Positions 18,791 to 27,517 of a DNA stretch of 64,000 nucleotides are shown one piece after another. The position numbers and the translations under genes are program-made. Source of the stretch: Oscillospiraceae bacterium (lineage in GTDB: Bacteria; Bacillota; Clostridia; Oscillospirales; Oscillospiraceae). The stretch lies in the NCBI GenBank assembly GCA_015067565.1, contig SVMF01000004.1, positions 1 to 64,000 on the forward strand. Direction: 5' to 3'. Position 1 is the first letter of the stretch. Each line of letters opens with the position of its first letter. Below the pieces are notes generated by a model, which was given only the letters and a program-made list of their open reading frames with translations, was not told where the DNA came from and made no database searches.

Positions 18791-21700
18791 TTATTCTTCG
18801 TAGTCGTCGGACGGCTCAAAAACAAATTCTTCTTCGAATTCGTCATCTCCGCCGCTCAGGCCGATGATTTCCGAAAGAGCGGAAACATCGCTGTCAACAC
18901 TGTCAGGATCAATGGCAAAGCCACTGGAGAGAACCTCAGATTCGTCAGTGATGAAGGTCTCACCTGCGGTGTAGACCATATCATCCTCGTCCTCATCACG
19001 CAGCTCGATCTCCTCGCCCATATTGTCCAGAACACGGACATCCAGGCACAGAGACTGCAGCTCCTTGACCAGAACCTTGAACGATTCGGGGACACCGGGC
19101 TTGGGAACGTTGTGGCCCTTGACAATGGCCTCGTAGGTCTTGACACGGCCATTGACATCGTCGGACTTGACCGTCAAAATCTCCTGCAAGGTATATGCGG
19201 CGCCGTATGCTTCCAGCGCCCAGACTTCCATTTCACCGAAACGCTGGCCGCCGAACTGTGCCTTACCGCCGAGCGGCTGCTGGGTAACAAGGCTGTACGG
19301 GCCGGTGGAACGGGCATGAATCTTGTCATCGACAAGGTGGTGCAGCTTGAGGAAGTACGGGTAGCCGACCGTGACAAGGTTGTCAAACGGTTCGCCGGTA
19401 CGGCCGTCATACAGGACGGTCTTGCCGTCTTCACGCAGTCCTGCAAGCTTGAGGGTTTCGCGGATGTCCTTCTCGTTTGCGCCGTCGAAGATCGGAGTTG
19501 CAACCTTCCAGCCAAGAGCGTGTGCTGCGTAGCCGAGGTGAACCTCCAAAACCTGACCGATGTTCATACGGGACGGAACACCCAACGGGTTCAGAACGAT
19601 ATCAAGCGGAGTGCCGTCGGGCAGGAAGGGCATATCCTCCTCGGGCAGAACACGGGAAACAACACCCTTGTTACCGTGGCGGCCTGCCATCTTGTCGCCG
19701 ACAGAAATCTTACGCTTCTGTGCGATATAAACACGGACGACCTTGCTGACACCGGGAGCCAGCTCGTCACCGTTTGCACGGGTGAAGACCTTAACATCGA
19801 CAATGATGCCGGCCTCGCCGTGCGGAACCTTCAGAGAGGTGTCGCGGACTTCGCGAGCCTTCTCGCCAAAGATCGCGCGGAGCAGACGCTCCTCAGCAGT
19901 CAGCTCGGTCTCACCCTTCGGGGTGACCTTACCGACCAGATAGTCGCCGGACTTGACCTCGGCGCCGATACGGATCACGCCATCCTCGTCCAGATCCTTC
20001 AGAGCATCCTCGCCGACATTCGGGATGTCACGGGTGATCTCTTCCGGTCCGAGCTTGGTATCACGGGCCTCAGTCTCGTACTCCTCGATATGGATCGAGG
20101 TGAAAACGTCCTCACGGACCAGACGCTCATTGAGCAAAATAGCGTCCTCGTAGTTGTAGCCTTCCCATGTCACGAAGCCGATGAGCACATTCTTGCCCAG
20201 TGCGATCTCGCCCTGTGCGCAAGCCGGGCCGTCAGCGATGACCTGGTCATATTCCACACGCTCGCCAACCGAGACGATGGGTCTCTGGTTGACGCAGGTG
20301 CCCTGGTTGGAGCGAGCAAATTTTGTCAGCGTATGGTCGATCACTTCACCGTTGTCATAGTGAATAGTGATCAGGTTGGCACTGACACGGGTAACAGTAC
20401 CCTCACCTGCTGCCTTCAGGCAAACCTCGGAGTCAACTGCACACTTCTGCTCAATACCGGTAGCGACGATCGGAGCCTCGGTCACCATGAGCGGTACAGC
20501 CTGACGCTGCATGTTGGCGCCCATCAGGGCGCGGTTTGCGTCATCGTTCTGCAGGAAGGGAATAAATGCGGTAGCGATGGATGTCATCATCTTCGGAGAG
20601 ACATCGAGATAGTCAATCACTTCACGATCGACAGCAATGATCTCGTCACGGTGACGGCAGGTCACACGGTCGTTGATCAGGTAGCCGTTCTCGTCGACGG
20701 GCTCCTTGGCCTGTGCAACATGGAAATCGTCTTCCACATCGGCAGACATATAATCGATCTGATCGGTCACACGGGAAGCGATGTACTTGCCGTTCTCGTC
20801 ATAGATCTTCTCGACTTTGCGGTACGGAGCTTCCACGAAGCCGTACTCGTTGATCTGTGCAAAGCTCGACAGATAGTTGATCAGGCCGATGTTCGGACCT
20901 TCCGGGGTCTCAATGGGGCACATACGGCCATAGTGGCTGTAGTGAACGTCACGGACATCGAACGATGCACGCTCTCTGGAAAGACCGCCGGGGCCAAGGG
21001 CGGACAGACGGCGCTTATGCGTCAGCTCTGCCAGGGGATTGTTCTGATCCATGAACTGCGACAGCGGAGAGGAACCGAAGAATTCCTTGATGACCGCAGT
21101 CACAGGACGGATGTTGATCAGGCTCTGCGGAGTGACCGTATCAAGATCCTGAACGGTCATGCGCTCACGGATAACACGCTCCAGACGGGTGAAGCCAACA
21201 CGGAACTGGTTCTGCAGCAGCTCACCGACGCAACGCAGACGGCGGTTGCCGAGGTGATCGATGTCGTCAGTCGTGCCTGCGCCGCAGACCACGCAGTTGA
21301 GGTAATTGATGGAAGCAAGGATATCGTCGGGGGTAATGTGCTTCGGAAGCAGCTCGTCCATGCGATCCTCGATCGCATCTTCCCACTCATCGGCTGCGAC
21401 GGTATCGAGCATTTCAAAGAGAACCTTGCGACAAACCTTCTCCTTGATGCCGTACTGTGCCGGATCAAAATCGACAAAGTTCTTCATGTCGACCATATAG
21501 TTAGAGAAGACCTTGTGGTTCTTGCCGTTAACGTTGATGACAGCATCACACACGCCTCGGGCAGACAGCTCCTTGGCGCGCTCACGGTTGAGCACATCAC
21601 CAGGCATTGCGAGGATCTCGCCGGTACGCGGATCGACGATCGGCTCTGCCAGCTCCTGGCCGCTCAGGCGCGTCCAGATGTCCATCTTCTTGTTGAACTT

Positions 21701-22519
21701 ATAGCGGCCGACGCGAGAAACATCATATCTTCTTGCATCGAAGAACAGAGAATCCAGATAAGCAGCTGCATTATCGACTGTGGGGGGCTCGCCCGGGCGC
21801 AGACGGCGGTAGATCTCCAAAAGAGCTTCCTCGCGGTTCTTGCAAGTGTCCTTCTCGATGGTAGCCTTGATACGCTCATCCTCACCGAACATCTCCAGAA
21901 TCTGTGCATCGGAGTCAACACCCAGGGCACGGATCAGACAAGTGATCGGCAGCTTGCGATTCTTATCGATACGCACGGAGAAGACATTCTGCAGGTCGGT
22001 CTCGTACTCCAGCCATGCGCCGCGATAAGGAATGACCGTAGCAGTGTACATATGCTGGTCAGCCTTGTCGACGGTGTCGCCATAGTACATACCGGGGCTA
22101 CGGACGATCTGGGAAACGATGACACGCTCCGCACCGTTGATGACAAAGGTGCCGCCGTTGGTCATCAGGGGGAAATCACCCATAAAGATCTCCTGATCCT
22201 TGATCTCGCCGGTCAGCTTGTTGAGCAGGCGGACGCGAACCTTGATCGGCTTTGCATAGGTAGCATCGCGCTCCTTGCATTCTTCGACCGTGTACTTTGG
22301 CTTCTCATCGAGGGAGTAATCCAGGAAGGATAGCTCGAGATTACCTGTGTAGTCGGTGATTGCATCGACATCACGGAACACCTCACGAAGGCCTTCGTTC
22401 AGGAACCACTCATACGAGTCCTTCTGTATCTTCAGAAGATTCGGCATCTTGAGCAGCTCGGGATACTTGGCGTAGCTCTTTCGCTCGGTCTTTCCGAACA
22501 TGACGTCTTTGATTTGCAT
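18791..22519 (-). CDS. rpoB: DNA-directed RNA polymerase subunit beta
   Basis: The start is ATG 22519 ([17 protein letters not shown]), giving 1,242 aa; the open frame extends 116 codons upstream through the promoter and is not used. The rifampicin pocket reads [20 protein letters not shown] then [10 protein letters not shown], the sensitive wild-type form. The C-terminal clamp segment ([20 protein letters not shown]) is intact, followed by an acidic tail rich in D and E. rpoB leads a two-gene operon with its own strong promoter and a leader of about 185 nt. The usual upstream rplK-A-J-L genes are absent here, replaced by an oppositely unrelated Nudix gene and its terminator. Confidence 0.99.
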   Translation of the reverse strand: MQIKDVMFGKTERKSYAKYPELLKMPNLLKIQKDSYEWFLNEGLREVFRDVDAITDYTGNLELSFLDYSLDEKPKYTVEECKERDATYAKPIKVRVRLLNKLTGEIKDQEIFMGDFPLMTNGGTFVINGAERVIVSQIVRSPGMYYGDTVDKADQHMYTATVIPYRGAWLEYETDLQNVFSVRIDKNRKLPITCLIRALGVDSDAQILEMFGEDERIKATIEKDTCKNREEALLEIYRRLRPGEPPTVDNAAAYLDSLFFDARRYDVSRVGRYKFNKKMDIWTRLSGQELAEPIVDPRTGEILAMPGDVLNRERAKELSARGVCDAVINVNGKNHKVFSNYMVDMKNFVDFDPAQYGIKEKVCRKVLFEMLDTVAADEWEDAIEDRMDELLPKHITPDDILASINYLNCVVCGAGTTDDIDHLGNRRLRCVGELLQNQFRVGFTRLERVIRERMTVQDLDTVTPQSLINIRPVTAVIKEFFGSSPLSQFMDQNNPLAELTHKRRLSALGPGGLSRERASFDVRDVHYSHYGRMCPIETPEGPNIGLINYLSSFAQINEYGFVEAPYRKVEKIYDENGKYIASRVTDQIDYMSADVEDDFHVAQAKEPVDENGYLINDRVTCRHRDEIIAVDREVIDYLDVSPKMMTSIATAFIPFLQNDDANRALMGANMQRQAVPLMVTEAPIVATGIEQKCAVDSEVCLKAAGEGTVTRVSANLITIHYDNGEVIDHTLTKFARSNQGTCVNQRPIVSVGERVEYDQVIADGPACAQGEIALGKNVLIGFVTWEGYNYEDAILLNERLVREDVFTSIHIEEYETEARDTKLGPEEITRDIPNVGEDALKDLDEDGVIRIGAEVKSGDYLVGKVTPKGETELTAEERLLRAIFGEKAREVRDTSLKVPHGEAGIIVDVKVFTRANGDELAPGVSKVVRVYIAQKRKISVGDKMAGRHGNKGVVSRVLPEEDMPFLPDGTPLDIVLNPLGVPSRMNIGQVLEVHLGYAAHALGWKVATPIFDGANEKDIRETLKLAGLREDGKTVLYDGRTGEPFDNLVTVGYPYFLKLHHLVDDKIHARSTGPYSLVTQQPLGGKAQFGGQRFGEMEVWALEAYGAAYTLQEILTVKSDDVNGRVKTYEAIVKGHNVPKPGVPESFKVLVKELQSLCLDVRVLDNMGEEIELRDEDEDDMVYTAGETFITDESEVLSSGFAIDPDSVDSDVSALSEIIGLSGGDDEFEEEFVFEPSDDYEE

Positions 22520-22709
22520 TATTTCATCACAGCCTTTCACATTTGTTTGATGGTGTGTTTTTGCACTACATACGGAGTATCGGCAGCGACACACCCGGCA
22601 GCGTTGAGAATTTGTGAAAAATAGTTCTTGCAATTTCAAAATTCCTATGCTATAATGCCATTGGTGGTATGGGAGTGCACTTGGCGATACTGTCGCACTA
22701 TAGATTACA

Positions 22710-22738
22710 ATCATACCATATTTTTTTATAATAGTCAA
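22710..22738 (-). promoter_or_regulatory. Promoter of rpoBC
   Basis: On the minus strand, TTGACT (22733-22738), 17 bp, TATGAT (22710-22715) with an upstream TGG. It predicts a 5' leader of about 185 nt before rpoB. No obvious L10-type leader fold was identified. Confidence 0.8.
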
Positions 22739-22758
22739 TGCTTTTTTAGAAAAAAAGA

Positions 22759-22792
22759 GGGCTGAATTTTGGATTTTCCCAAAATTCAGCCC
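22759..22792. terminator. Bidirectional terminator between the Nudix gene and the rpoB promoter
   Basis: A 14-bp stem (GGGCTGAATTTTGG / CCAAAATTCAGCCC) has T-runs on both sides. It insulates rpoB from the gene behind it. Confidence 0.85.
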
Positions 22793-22802
22793 GTTTTTTC
22801 GA

Positions 22803-23309
22803 TTATTTGAGGTGCGGCAGCAGTTTTTCTCCCAACTGACGGTATCTGGTCGCGTCCGGCTTTGCAATTTCCTTGTTACGGATCATTCGTTCCAGCTCCG
22901 CACGGCTGACCCATTTGCAGTCGCAGGTCTCCCCCGGCTGCATCACAAGCTCTGTCAACGGAACATCCTTTTGCAAAAAATAAATGTCGCATATGCTGTC
23001 CTTGCGCATATAGGTATCCATGAGCGTAAATTCCTCATAGGATGCACGGATACCCGTCTCCTCAAAAAGCTCGCGCTGCACCGCATGCAAGCTGTCCTCT
23101 CCGGCCAGTACTGCGCCGCCCGTCATCGCCCACATATTCGGAAAAGAAGGCTTCTCGGGCGAACGCTTCGTCAGAAGAACCTCCCCCGCCGAATTGAACA
23201 CCCACACAAAAACCGAAATATGATATTCGCCCTTTGCAAGCAGGTTGCCCCGTCTGTGCGTTCGGCCCAGCGGCTTGCGATTCCTGTCATATACATCCCA
23301 AAGCTCCAT
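22803..23309 (-). CDS. Nudix hydrolase (IPP-isomerase-like subgroup)
   Basis: The 168-aa protein starts [20 protein letters not shown], the N-terminal signature shared by Nudix proteins related to isopentenyl-diphosphate isomerase and YfcD. The Nudix box is complete ([15 protein letters not shown] then RELFEETGI), so metal-dependent cleavage of a nucleoside-diphosphate-linked substrate is expected. The substrate is unknown. It is 9 bp downstream of mntP on the same strand and probably co-transcribed with it. Confidence 0.88.
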   Translation of the reverse strand: MELWDVYDRNRKPLGRTHRRGNLLAKGEYHISVFVWVFNSAGEVLLTKRSPEKPSFPNMWAMTGGAVLAGEDSLHAVQRELFEETGIRASYEEFTLMDTYMRKDSICDIYFLQKDVPLTELVMQPGETCDCKWVSRAELERMIRNKEIAKPDATRYRQLGEKLLPHLK

Positions 23310-23317
23310 ACTGCCAC

Positions 23318-23881
23318 CTATGCCGCACCCGTCAGGTGCTCAATCAGAATTTTGACTCCCAGAATGATCAGGATCACACCGCCGACGATCTCGGCTCTCT
23401 TCTGATATTTGGAGCCAAACAGATTTCCGATCTTGACACCGACGGCAGAAAATGCAAAAGTCGTCACAGCAACGATCGAAACCGCAACCCAGACGTTGGT
23501 TTTCGTTGCTGCGAAGGACACTCCCGTCGCAAGCGCATCGATGCTGGTGGCTACCGCCAGAGGCAGCATGACACGCGGGGTAAACAGATCATTATGCTCC
23601 TCATCCTCGCCGAAAACAGCCTCGCGGAGCATGTTTGCGCCGATCAGCGCCAACAACGCAAATGCAATCCAATGGTCGTAGGTACAAATATATTTTTCGA
23701 AGCGACTTGCAAGGAAAAAGCCGATCAACGGCATAAAGCCCTGAAAAAAGCCAAAATAGCCGCCTGTTATGAGGCCATGCTTCAGTCGAACCGTGCCGAC
23801 AGAAAGGCCCTTGCTGATCGCAACGGCGAAGGCATCCATAGAAAGCGCGATCGCTACACTGATCAGGTCAAAAAAATTCAT
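23318..23881 (-). CDS. mntP: Putative manganese efflux pump MntP
   Basis: The start chosen is ATG 23881 (MNFFDLISVAIALSMDAF), giving 187 aa, the usual family length; a start nine codons earlier lacks support. Six membrane helices are visible. The two repeated signatures SMDAFAVAISKG and TSIDALATGVSFA carry the conserved Asp residues thought to bind Mn2+. MntP exports manganese when it is in excess. A yybP-ykoY riboswitch often precedes this gene, but none was seen: only 30 bp separate the start from the tRNA-Leu terminator, so expression may depend on read-through or an unseen promoter. Confidence 0.92.
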   Translation of the reverse strand: MNFFDLISVAIALSMDAFAVAISKGLSVGTVRLKHGLITGGYFGFFQGFMPLIGFFLASRFEKYICTYDHWIAFALLALIGANMLREAVFGEDEEHNDLFTPRVMLPLAVATSIDALATGVSFAATKTNVWVAVSIVAVTTFAFSAVGVKIGNLFGSKYQKRAEIVGGVILIILGVKILIEHLTGAA

Positions 23882-23910
23882 AATATCACCCATTTTGGTA
23901 GAATGCAAAA

Positions 23911-23934
23911 GGGCGATTGCCGAAGCAATCGCCC
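23911..23934 (-). terminator. Terminator of tRNA-Leu
   Basis: GGGCGATTGC / GCAATCGCCC with a CGAA-type tetraloop, followed by UUUU on the minus strand. Confidence 0.8.
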
Positions 23935-23936
23935 TT

Positions 23937-24021
23937 TGGTGCGAGTGATGCGACTTGAACGCACACGACGGTTGTCACACGCCCCTCAAACGTGCCTGTC
24001 TACCGATTCCAGCACACTCGC
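23937..24021 (-). tRNA. tRNA-Leu (anticodon GAG)
   Basis: An 85-nt class II tRNA with a long variable arm and encoded CCA. The acceptor stem GCGAGTG pairs with CACTCGC. The anticodon stem CACGT/GCGTG encloses TTGAGGG, giving GAG (CUC/CUU codons). Confidence 0.93.
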
Positions 24022-24040
24022 ATATCCAATTTGCTCTGCT

Positions 24041-24069
24041 ATTATATAGCACATTTTTCAATTTGTCAA
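24041..24069 (-). promoter_or_regulatory. Consensus promoter of tRNA-Leu
   Basis: On the minus strand, TTGACA (24064-24069), 17 bp, TATAAT (24041-24046), a perfect sigma-A promoter. Confidence 0.9.
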
Positions 24070-24084
24070 CTACTTTTTTCACTA

Positions 24085-24113
24085 TTGCGAAAATAATATT
24101 TTTCTGCTACAAT
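24085..24113 (+). promoter_or_regulatory. Promoter of rsmE
   Basis: TTGCGA (24085-24090), 17 bp, TACAAT (24108-24113). The predicted leader is only about 17 nt. Confidence 0.7.
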
Positions 24114-24136
24114 GGTGTCGAAAGGTGGGGTGCAAA

Positions 24137-24868
24137 ATGCCCAGATTCTTTGTTCCTGAACATGAAATCACAGACAGCTTTATGGTGCTGACCGGTGAAA
24201 ATGCGGCACACGCAAAGGTTCTGCGTCTGAAAAACGGAGACGAAGTCACCGTCTGTGATGCCAACGGCATGGATTATCGCTGCAGCGTCTCAGATGTGTC
24301 GAATGATCAGATCTGCCTCGTTGTCCACACAACCGAGCCTTCCAAGAGCGAAGCCGCTGTCAGCTGCAGCATCTATATGGCTTTCCCGAAGGCGGACAAA
24401 TTTGAGCATGTGATCCAAAAGGCCACGGAGCTCGGTGCCACGGAGCTCGTCTGTTTTCCGTCGTCGCGCTGCGTTTCCAAGCCTGATGTGAAATCTCTGG
24501 CCAAGAAGCTTGAGCGTTGGCAGAAAATCGCAGCCTCCGCAGCCGAGCAATCCGGCCGTGGCATCATTCCCAAGGTCATCTCCGTGGACTCCTACGCACA
24601 GGCCCTGCAGCGCGCAGCCACCGCCGAGCTTGCCGTATGCTTTTATGAAAATGAAGATCGGCGCACCTTCCGCGAGGCAATCGAGGCGCAGCCTTTCAGG
24701 ACCGCTGCGCTACTGACCGGCCCAGAGGGCGGCTTCTCCACCGCCGAAATCGAGCAGGCCGCTGCCGCCGGTCTGCAGATCTGCACCCTCGGTTCCCGCA
24801 TTTTGCGTTGTGAGACCGCACCGCTTTGTGCGCTGTCAGCCCTTATGTATGCCATCGGAGAATTTTAA
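24137..24868 (+). CDS. rsmE: 16S rRNA (uracil-1498-N3)-methyltransferase
   Basis: It starts at ATG 24137 (MPRFFVPEHEI) behind AAAGGTGGGG and encodes 243 aa. RsmE adds a methyl group to N3 of U1498 in 16S rRNA near the P site. It has an N-terminal PUA-like domain (about 1-70) and a SPOUT knot. The knot is marked by KATELG, by SAEQSGRG, by the SAM-binding loop LTGPEGGFS, and by the terminal LGSRILRCETA motif. Length and motifs are typical. It is transcribed alone, divergent from tRNA-Leu. Confidence 0.97.
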   Translation: MPRFFVPEHEITDSFMVLTGENAAHAKVLRLKNGDEVTVCDANGMDYRCSVSDVSNDQICLVVHTTEPSKSEAAVSCSIYMAFPKADKFEHVIQKATELGATELVCFPSSRCVSKPDVKSLAKKLERWQKIAASAAEQSGRGIIPKVISVDSYAQALQRAATAELAVCFYENEDRRTFREAIEAQPFRTAALLTGPEGGFSTAEIEQAAAAGLQICTLGSRILRCETAPLCALSALMYAIGEF

Positions 24869-24903
24869 TTTCGACTTTTTCTCCCTTTTATGTGCTTGAC
24901 CAC

Positions 24904-24932
24904 TTGACGAATCGGCAGAAATATACGATAAT
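24904..24932 (+). promoter_or_regulatory. Promoter of the pssA operon
   Basis: TTGACG (24904-24909), 17 bp, GATAAT (24927-24932). A second TATAAT lies 6 bp further without a matching -35. Confidence 0.6.
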
Positions 24933-24964
24933 AGATATAATATGTTTTCATGGGGGGATTCATT

Positions 24965-25648
24965 ATGATTGGTTTTTATGATTATACCGTGGTTTTGACA
25001 TATATGAGCCTGCTGTCAGCCATCGGCGGCATTGCGCTTGTCACCTCCGGCCATCCGATACTGGCCACCTACTGCCTGCTCTTCAGCGGCCTTTGTGATA
25101 TGTTCGACGGGAAGGTCGCCCGCACCAAGAAGAATCGCACAGCTGAAGAAAAGAGTTTCGGAATCCAGATCGATTCTCTGACGGATATCGTCGCCTTTGG
25201 CGTTCTTCCCGCCACAATGACCATCACGCTTTGTGGCCATGTATGGTATTCCTACATCGTTGCTGCGCTCTTCAGCCTGACCGGCATGATCCGTCTGGCA
25301 TATTTCAATGTCACCGAAGAGATGCGCCAGAAGGAGACTGACGAGTGCCGCAAGACCTACACCGGCCTTCCCATCACCTCTTCGTCGCTGATCTTCCCGT
25401 TTTTCTTCTGCATCATCTCTGTGTTCTGTCTGTGCTATGACGGCCGCATCGAACTGTTTTTAGAGCTGTTCAACAAAGATTCCCTGCGCATTGCGCTGTG
25501 CATCCTTATGAGCATTACCGGCTTTGCCTTCGTTCTTCCTTTCCGCATCCGCAAGCCACAGTCCCGTGAGTTCTGGTGGTTCCTCGGCTTCGGTGCTCTG
25601 ATGGCAATCGTTCTGTTCATCGTCTATCTGAGATTTACTGCAATATGA
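24965..25648 (+). CDS. pssA: CDP-diacylglycerol--serine O-phosphatidyltransferase
   Basis: It starts at ATG 24965 behind GGGGGGA; 227 aa. The CDP-alcohol phosphatidyltransferase motif is present in its PssA form: DMFDGKVARTKK, then an insertion, then GIQIDSLTDIVAFG, giving D-G-x2-A-R...G-x3-D-x3-D. Six to seven membrane helices are visible. It makes phosphatidylserine from CDP-DAG and serine in the membrane. Its stop overlaps the next gene by 4 bp (ATGA), and the partner is a lipid kinase, so this is a small phospholipid operon. Confidence 0.9.
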   Translation: MIGFYDYTVVLTYMSLLSAIGGIALVTSGHPILATYCLLFSGLCDMFDGKVARTKKNRTAEEKSFGIQIDSLTDIVAFGVLPATMTITLCGHVWYSYIVAALFSLTGMIRLAYFNVTEEMRQKETDECRKTYTGLPITSSSLIFPFFFCIISVFCLCYDGRIELFLELFNKDSLRIALCILMSITGFAFVLPFRIRKPQSREFWWFLGFGALMAIVLFIVYLRFTAI

Positions 25649-26538
25649 AAAAATTACTGATCATCATGAACCCGTGCTCGGGTAAGAAAAAAGCAAACGG
25701 CAAACTGGCTGAGATCATCTCCACCTTCAATCGGGGTGGCTACGATGTCACGACCTATATGACCGCAGCCCGAGGCGATGCAACCGTTGTCGCCCACGAG
25801 CGTGCCGCCGAGTTTGACCTGATTGTGTGTATCGGCGGAGACGGAACCTTCAACGAAGTCATCTCCGGCATTTATGATCTACAGACCAAACCGCCCATCG
25901 GATACATCCCCGCAGGCAGCACCAATGACTTTGCCAACAGCCTGAAGCTATCAAAGAACATTTTGGGCGCCGCCAAGGACATCGTGGAAGGAAGCATTCG
26001 TCCGCTGGATATTGGCCGCTTCAATAACCGTTATTTTTCCTACATCGCCTCCTTCGGTGCCTTCACCAAGACCTCGTATGCCACACCGCAGAGTCTGAAA
26101 AATGTACTTGGGCACCTGGCCTATGTGCTTGCAAGTGTCAAGGAGCTGGCCTCCATTCGTTCGCACCATCTGCGTTTTACCTTGAAGGACGGCACGGTCT
26201 ACGAGGATGATTATATCTTTGGTGCCATCAGCAACTCCACGTCCGTGGCAGGTATTTTGACCCTTGCACCGGATTTGGTGGACATGAGCGATGGTCTGTT
26301 TGAACTGCTGCTGATCCGCAAGCCGCATACACTGCTTGAGCTGAGCGACTGTGTGCTGGCACTGATGACGCAGGAATACTCCACTGCAATGCTCACCCTG
26401 GTCTCGACGGAATCGGTTTCCATCGAAGCGCCTGCTGATATGAGTTGGACGCTCGACGGTGAGTATGCCGAGGGCGCCGCAAATTGTACCGCGACCAACC
26501 TGCACAATGCAGTCAACATCATCACAAACGTCAAATAG
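25645..26538 (+). CDS. Diacylglycerol / lipid kinase family protein (YegS/DgkB type)
   Basis: The start is the ATG in the ATGA overlap with pssA (MKKLLIIMNPCSGKKK); 297 aa. The DAGK catalytic motif IVCIGGDGTFNEV and the IPAGSTNDFANS loop are intact, and a beta-sandwich C-terminal half follows. The family phosphorylates diacylglycerol, or other lipid alcohols, with ATP. Coupling to pssA suggests recycling of DAG into phospholipid synthesis, though the actual substrate is inferred. Confidence 0.9.
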   Translation: MKKLLIIMNPCSGKKKANGKLAEIISTFNRGGYDVTTYMTAARGDATVVAHERAAEFDLIVCIGGDGTFNEVISGIYDLQTKPPIGYIPAGSTNDFANSLKLSKNILGAAKDIVEGSIRPLDIGRFNNRYFSYIASFGAFTKTSYATPQSLKNVLGHLAYVLASVKELASIRSHHLRFTLKDGTVYEDDYIFGAISNSTSVAGILTLAPDLVDMSDGLFELLLIRKPHTLLELSDCVLALMTQEYSTAMLTLVSTESVSIEAPADMSWTLDGEYAEGAANCTATNLHNAVNIITNVK

Positions 26539-26583
26539 TTCCGAGGGCTGCAGTTGCAGCCCTCCTGTTTTAGGAGGATATCC

Positions 26584-26985
26584 ATGCGTACTATCTGCAA
26601 GCGCCTGCACAGAGGCGACGACCTTTTGCTCTCCGTTCGCGCCCTTGCCGAGCAGGAGCACATCAAGGCAGGTGTCGTTCTGTCTGCCGTCGGCTGCATC
26701 CTGCACGGAAGGGTGCGCGATGCAAGCGGCGTCCATCTCAAAACCATCGACGAGCATTGCGAGATCGTGTCGCTCAACGGTACTGTCAGCGAAGTCCGCT
26801 GCCACCTGCATATTGCGTTGTCCAAAGAGGATCTGTCTACCGTTGGCGGCCACCTGGTCGAAGGCTGCATCATCAACACGACCTGTGAGCTGGTCATCGG
26901 CATTCTGGACGGCTGGCAGATCGGTGCGAAGTTCGACAGCGAAACCGGCTATGACGAGCTGCTTTTTCAAGAGGTCACGCCATGA
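26584..26985 (+). CDS. PPC (DUF296) domain protein
   Basis: It starts at ATG 26584 behind TAGGAGGATATCC; 133 aa, all one PPC/DUF296 domain. This trimeric fold is found in plant AT-hook proteins and in stand-alone bacterial proteins. The metal-binding histidines are visible in VSEVRCHLHIALS, together with the conserved core LSAVGC and GGHLVEG. Bacterial members are often called DNA-binding, but function is not established. The stop overlaps the next gene (ATGA), so it is translated with a Nudix hydrolase. Confidence 0.88.
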   Translation: MRTICKRLHRGDDLLLSVRALAEQEHIKAGVVLSAVGCILHGRVRDASGVHLKTIDEHCEIVSLNGTVSEVRCHLHIALSKEDLSTVGGHLVEGCIINTTCELVIGILDGWQIGAKFDSETGYDELLFQEVTP

Positions 26986-27449
26986 AAAATACGACACTTT
27001 GTTACATTGAAAAAGATGATTGCTACCTTCTTTTGCATCGCATCAAGAAGGAAAACGATCTCAATAAGGACAAATGGATCGGCATCGGTGGCAAGTTTGA
27101 GGAGGACGAAAGTCCGGAGGAATGTCTTTTGCGTGAAGCGAAAGAAGAAACCGGACTGACCCTGAAGAGCTTCCGCTATTGCGGCATCGTTACCTTCGTA
27201 TCCGACCTCTGGGAGGGTGAATATATGCACCTGTTCCATTCGACAGATTTCGAAGGAGAGCTCATCGAATGTGACGAGGGCCGCCTTGAATGGGTCAGCA
27301 AGGAATTCTTCGCCACGCTGCCGCAATGGGAAGGCGACAAAATTTTTCTGCGCCTAATGCAGGAAAAGGTACCCTTCTTCTCCCTCAAGCTGTGCTATGA
27401 AGGAGATCGACTGGTCTATGCCGCCCTCAACGGCCGTCCCCTGACTTAA
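26982..27449 (+). CDS. Nudix hydrolase, MutT / 8-oxo-dGTP diphosphatase-like
   Basis: 155 aa, beginning in the ATGA overlap. It starts NTTLCYIEKDDCYLLLHR, like MutT/YvcI sanitation enzymes. The Nudix box GGKFEEDESPEECLL then REAKEETGL is complete. WIGIGGKFE before the box fits the 8-oxo-dGTPase group. It would remove oxidised nucleotides, but specificity is a family-level inference. It ends the pssA-led run and is followed by a terminator. Confidence 0.88.
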   Translation: MKNTTLCYIEKDDCYLLLHRIKKENDLNKDKWIGIGGKFEEDESPEECLLREAKEETGLTLKSFRYCGIVTFVSDLWEGEYMHLFHSTDFEGELIECDEGRLEWVSKEFFATLPQWEGDKIFLRLMQEKVPFFSLKLCYEGDRLVYAALNGRPLT

Positions 27450-27454
27450 ATTTC

Positions 27455-27493
27455 ATGCCCGACGAAAAGCTTGCATGTTTCGTCGGGCATTTC
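27455..27493 (+). terminator. Terminator after the Nudix gene
   Basis: ATGCCCGACGAAA / TTTCGTCGGGCAT, 13-bp stem followed by TTT. Confidence 0.85.
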
Positions 27494-27517
27494 TATATGC
27501 TTTAGCAGGGTGATCGT

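Noticed and set aside
21030-21110. Rifampicin-resistance mutation in rpoB
   Set aside because: The pocket reads as the standard sensitive sequence.
18467-22333. Long open frame (1,288 codons) on the plus strand opposite rpoB
   Set aside because: It is a shadow of rpoB and its codon bias, has no ribosome site, and shows no recognisable protein features; rpoB on the other strand is certain.
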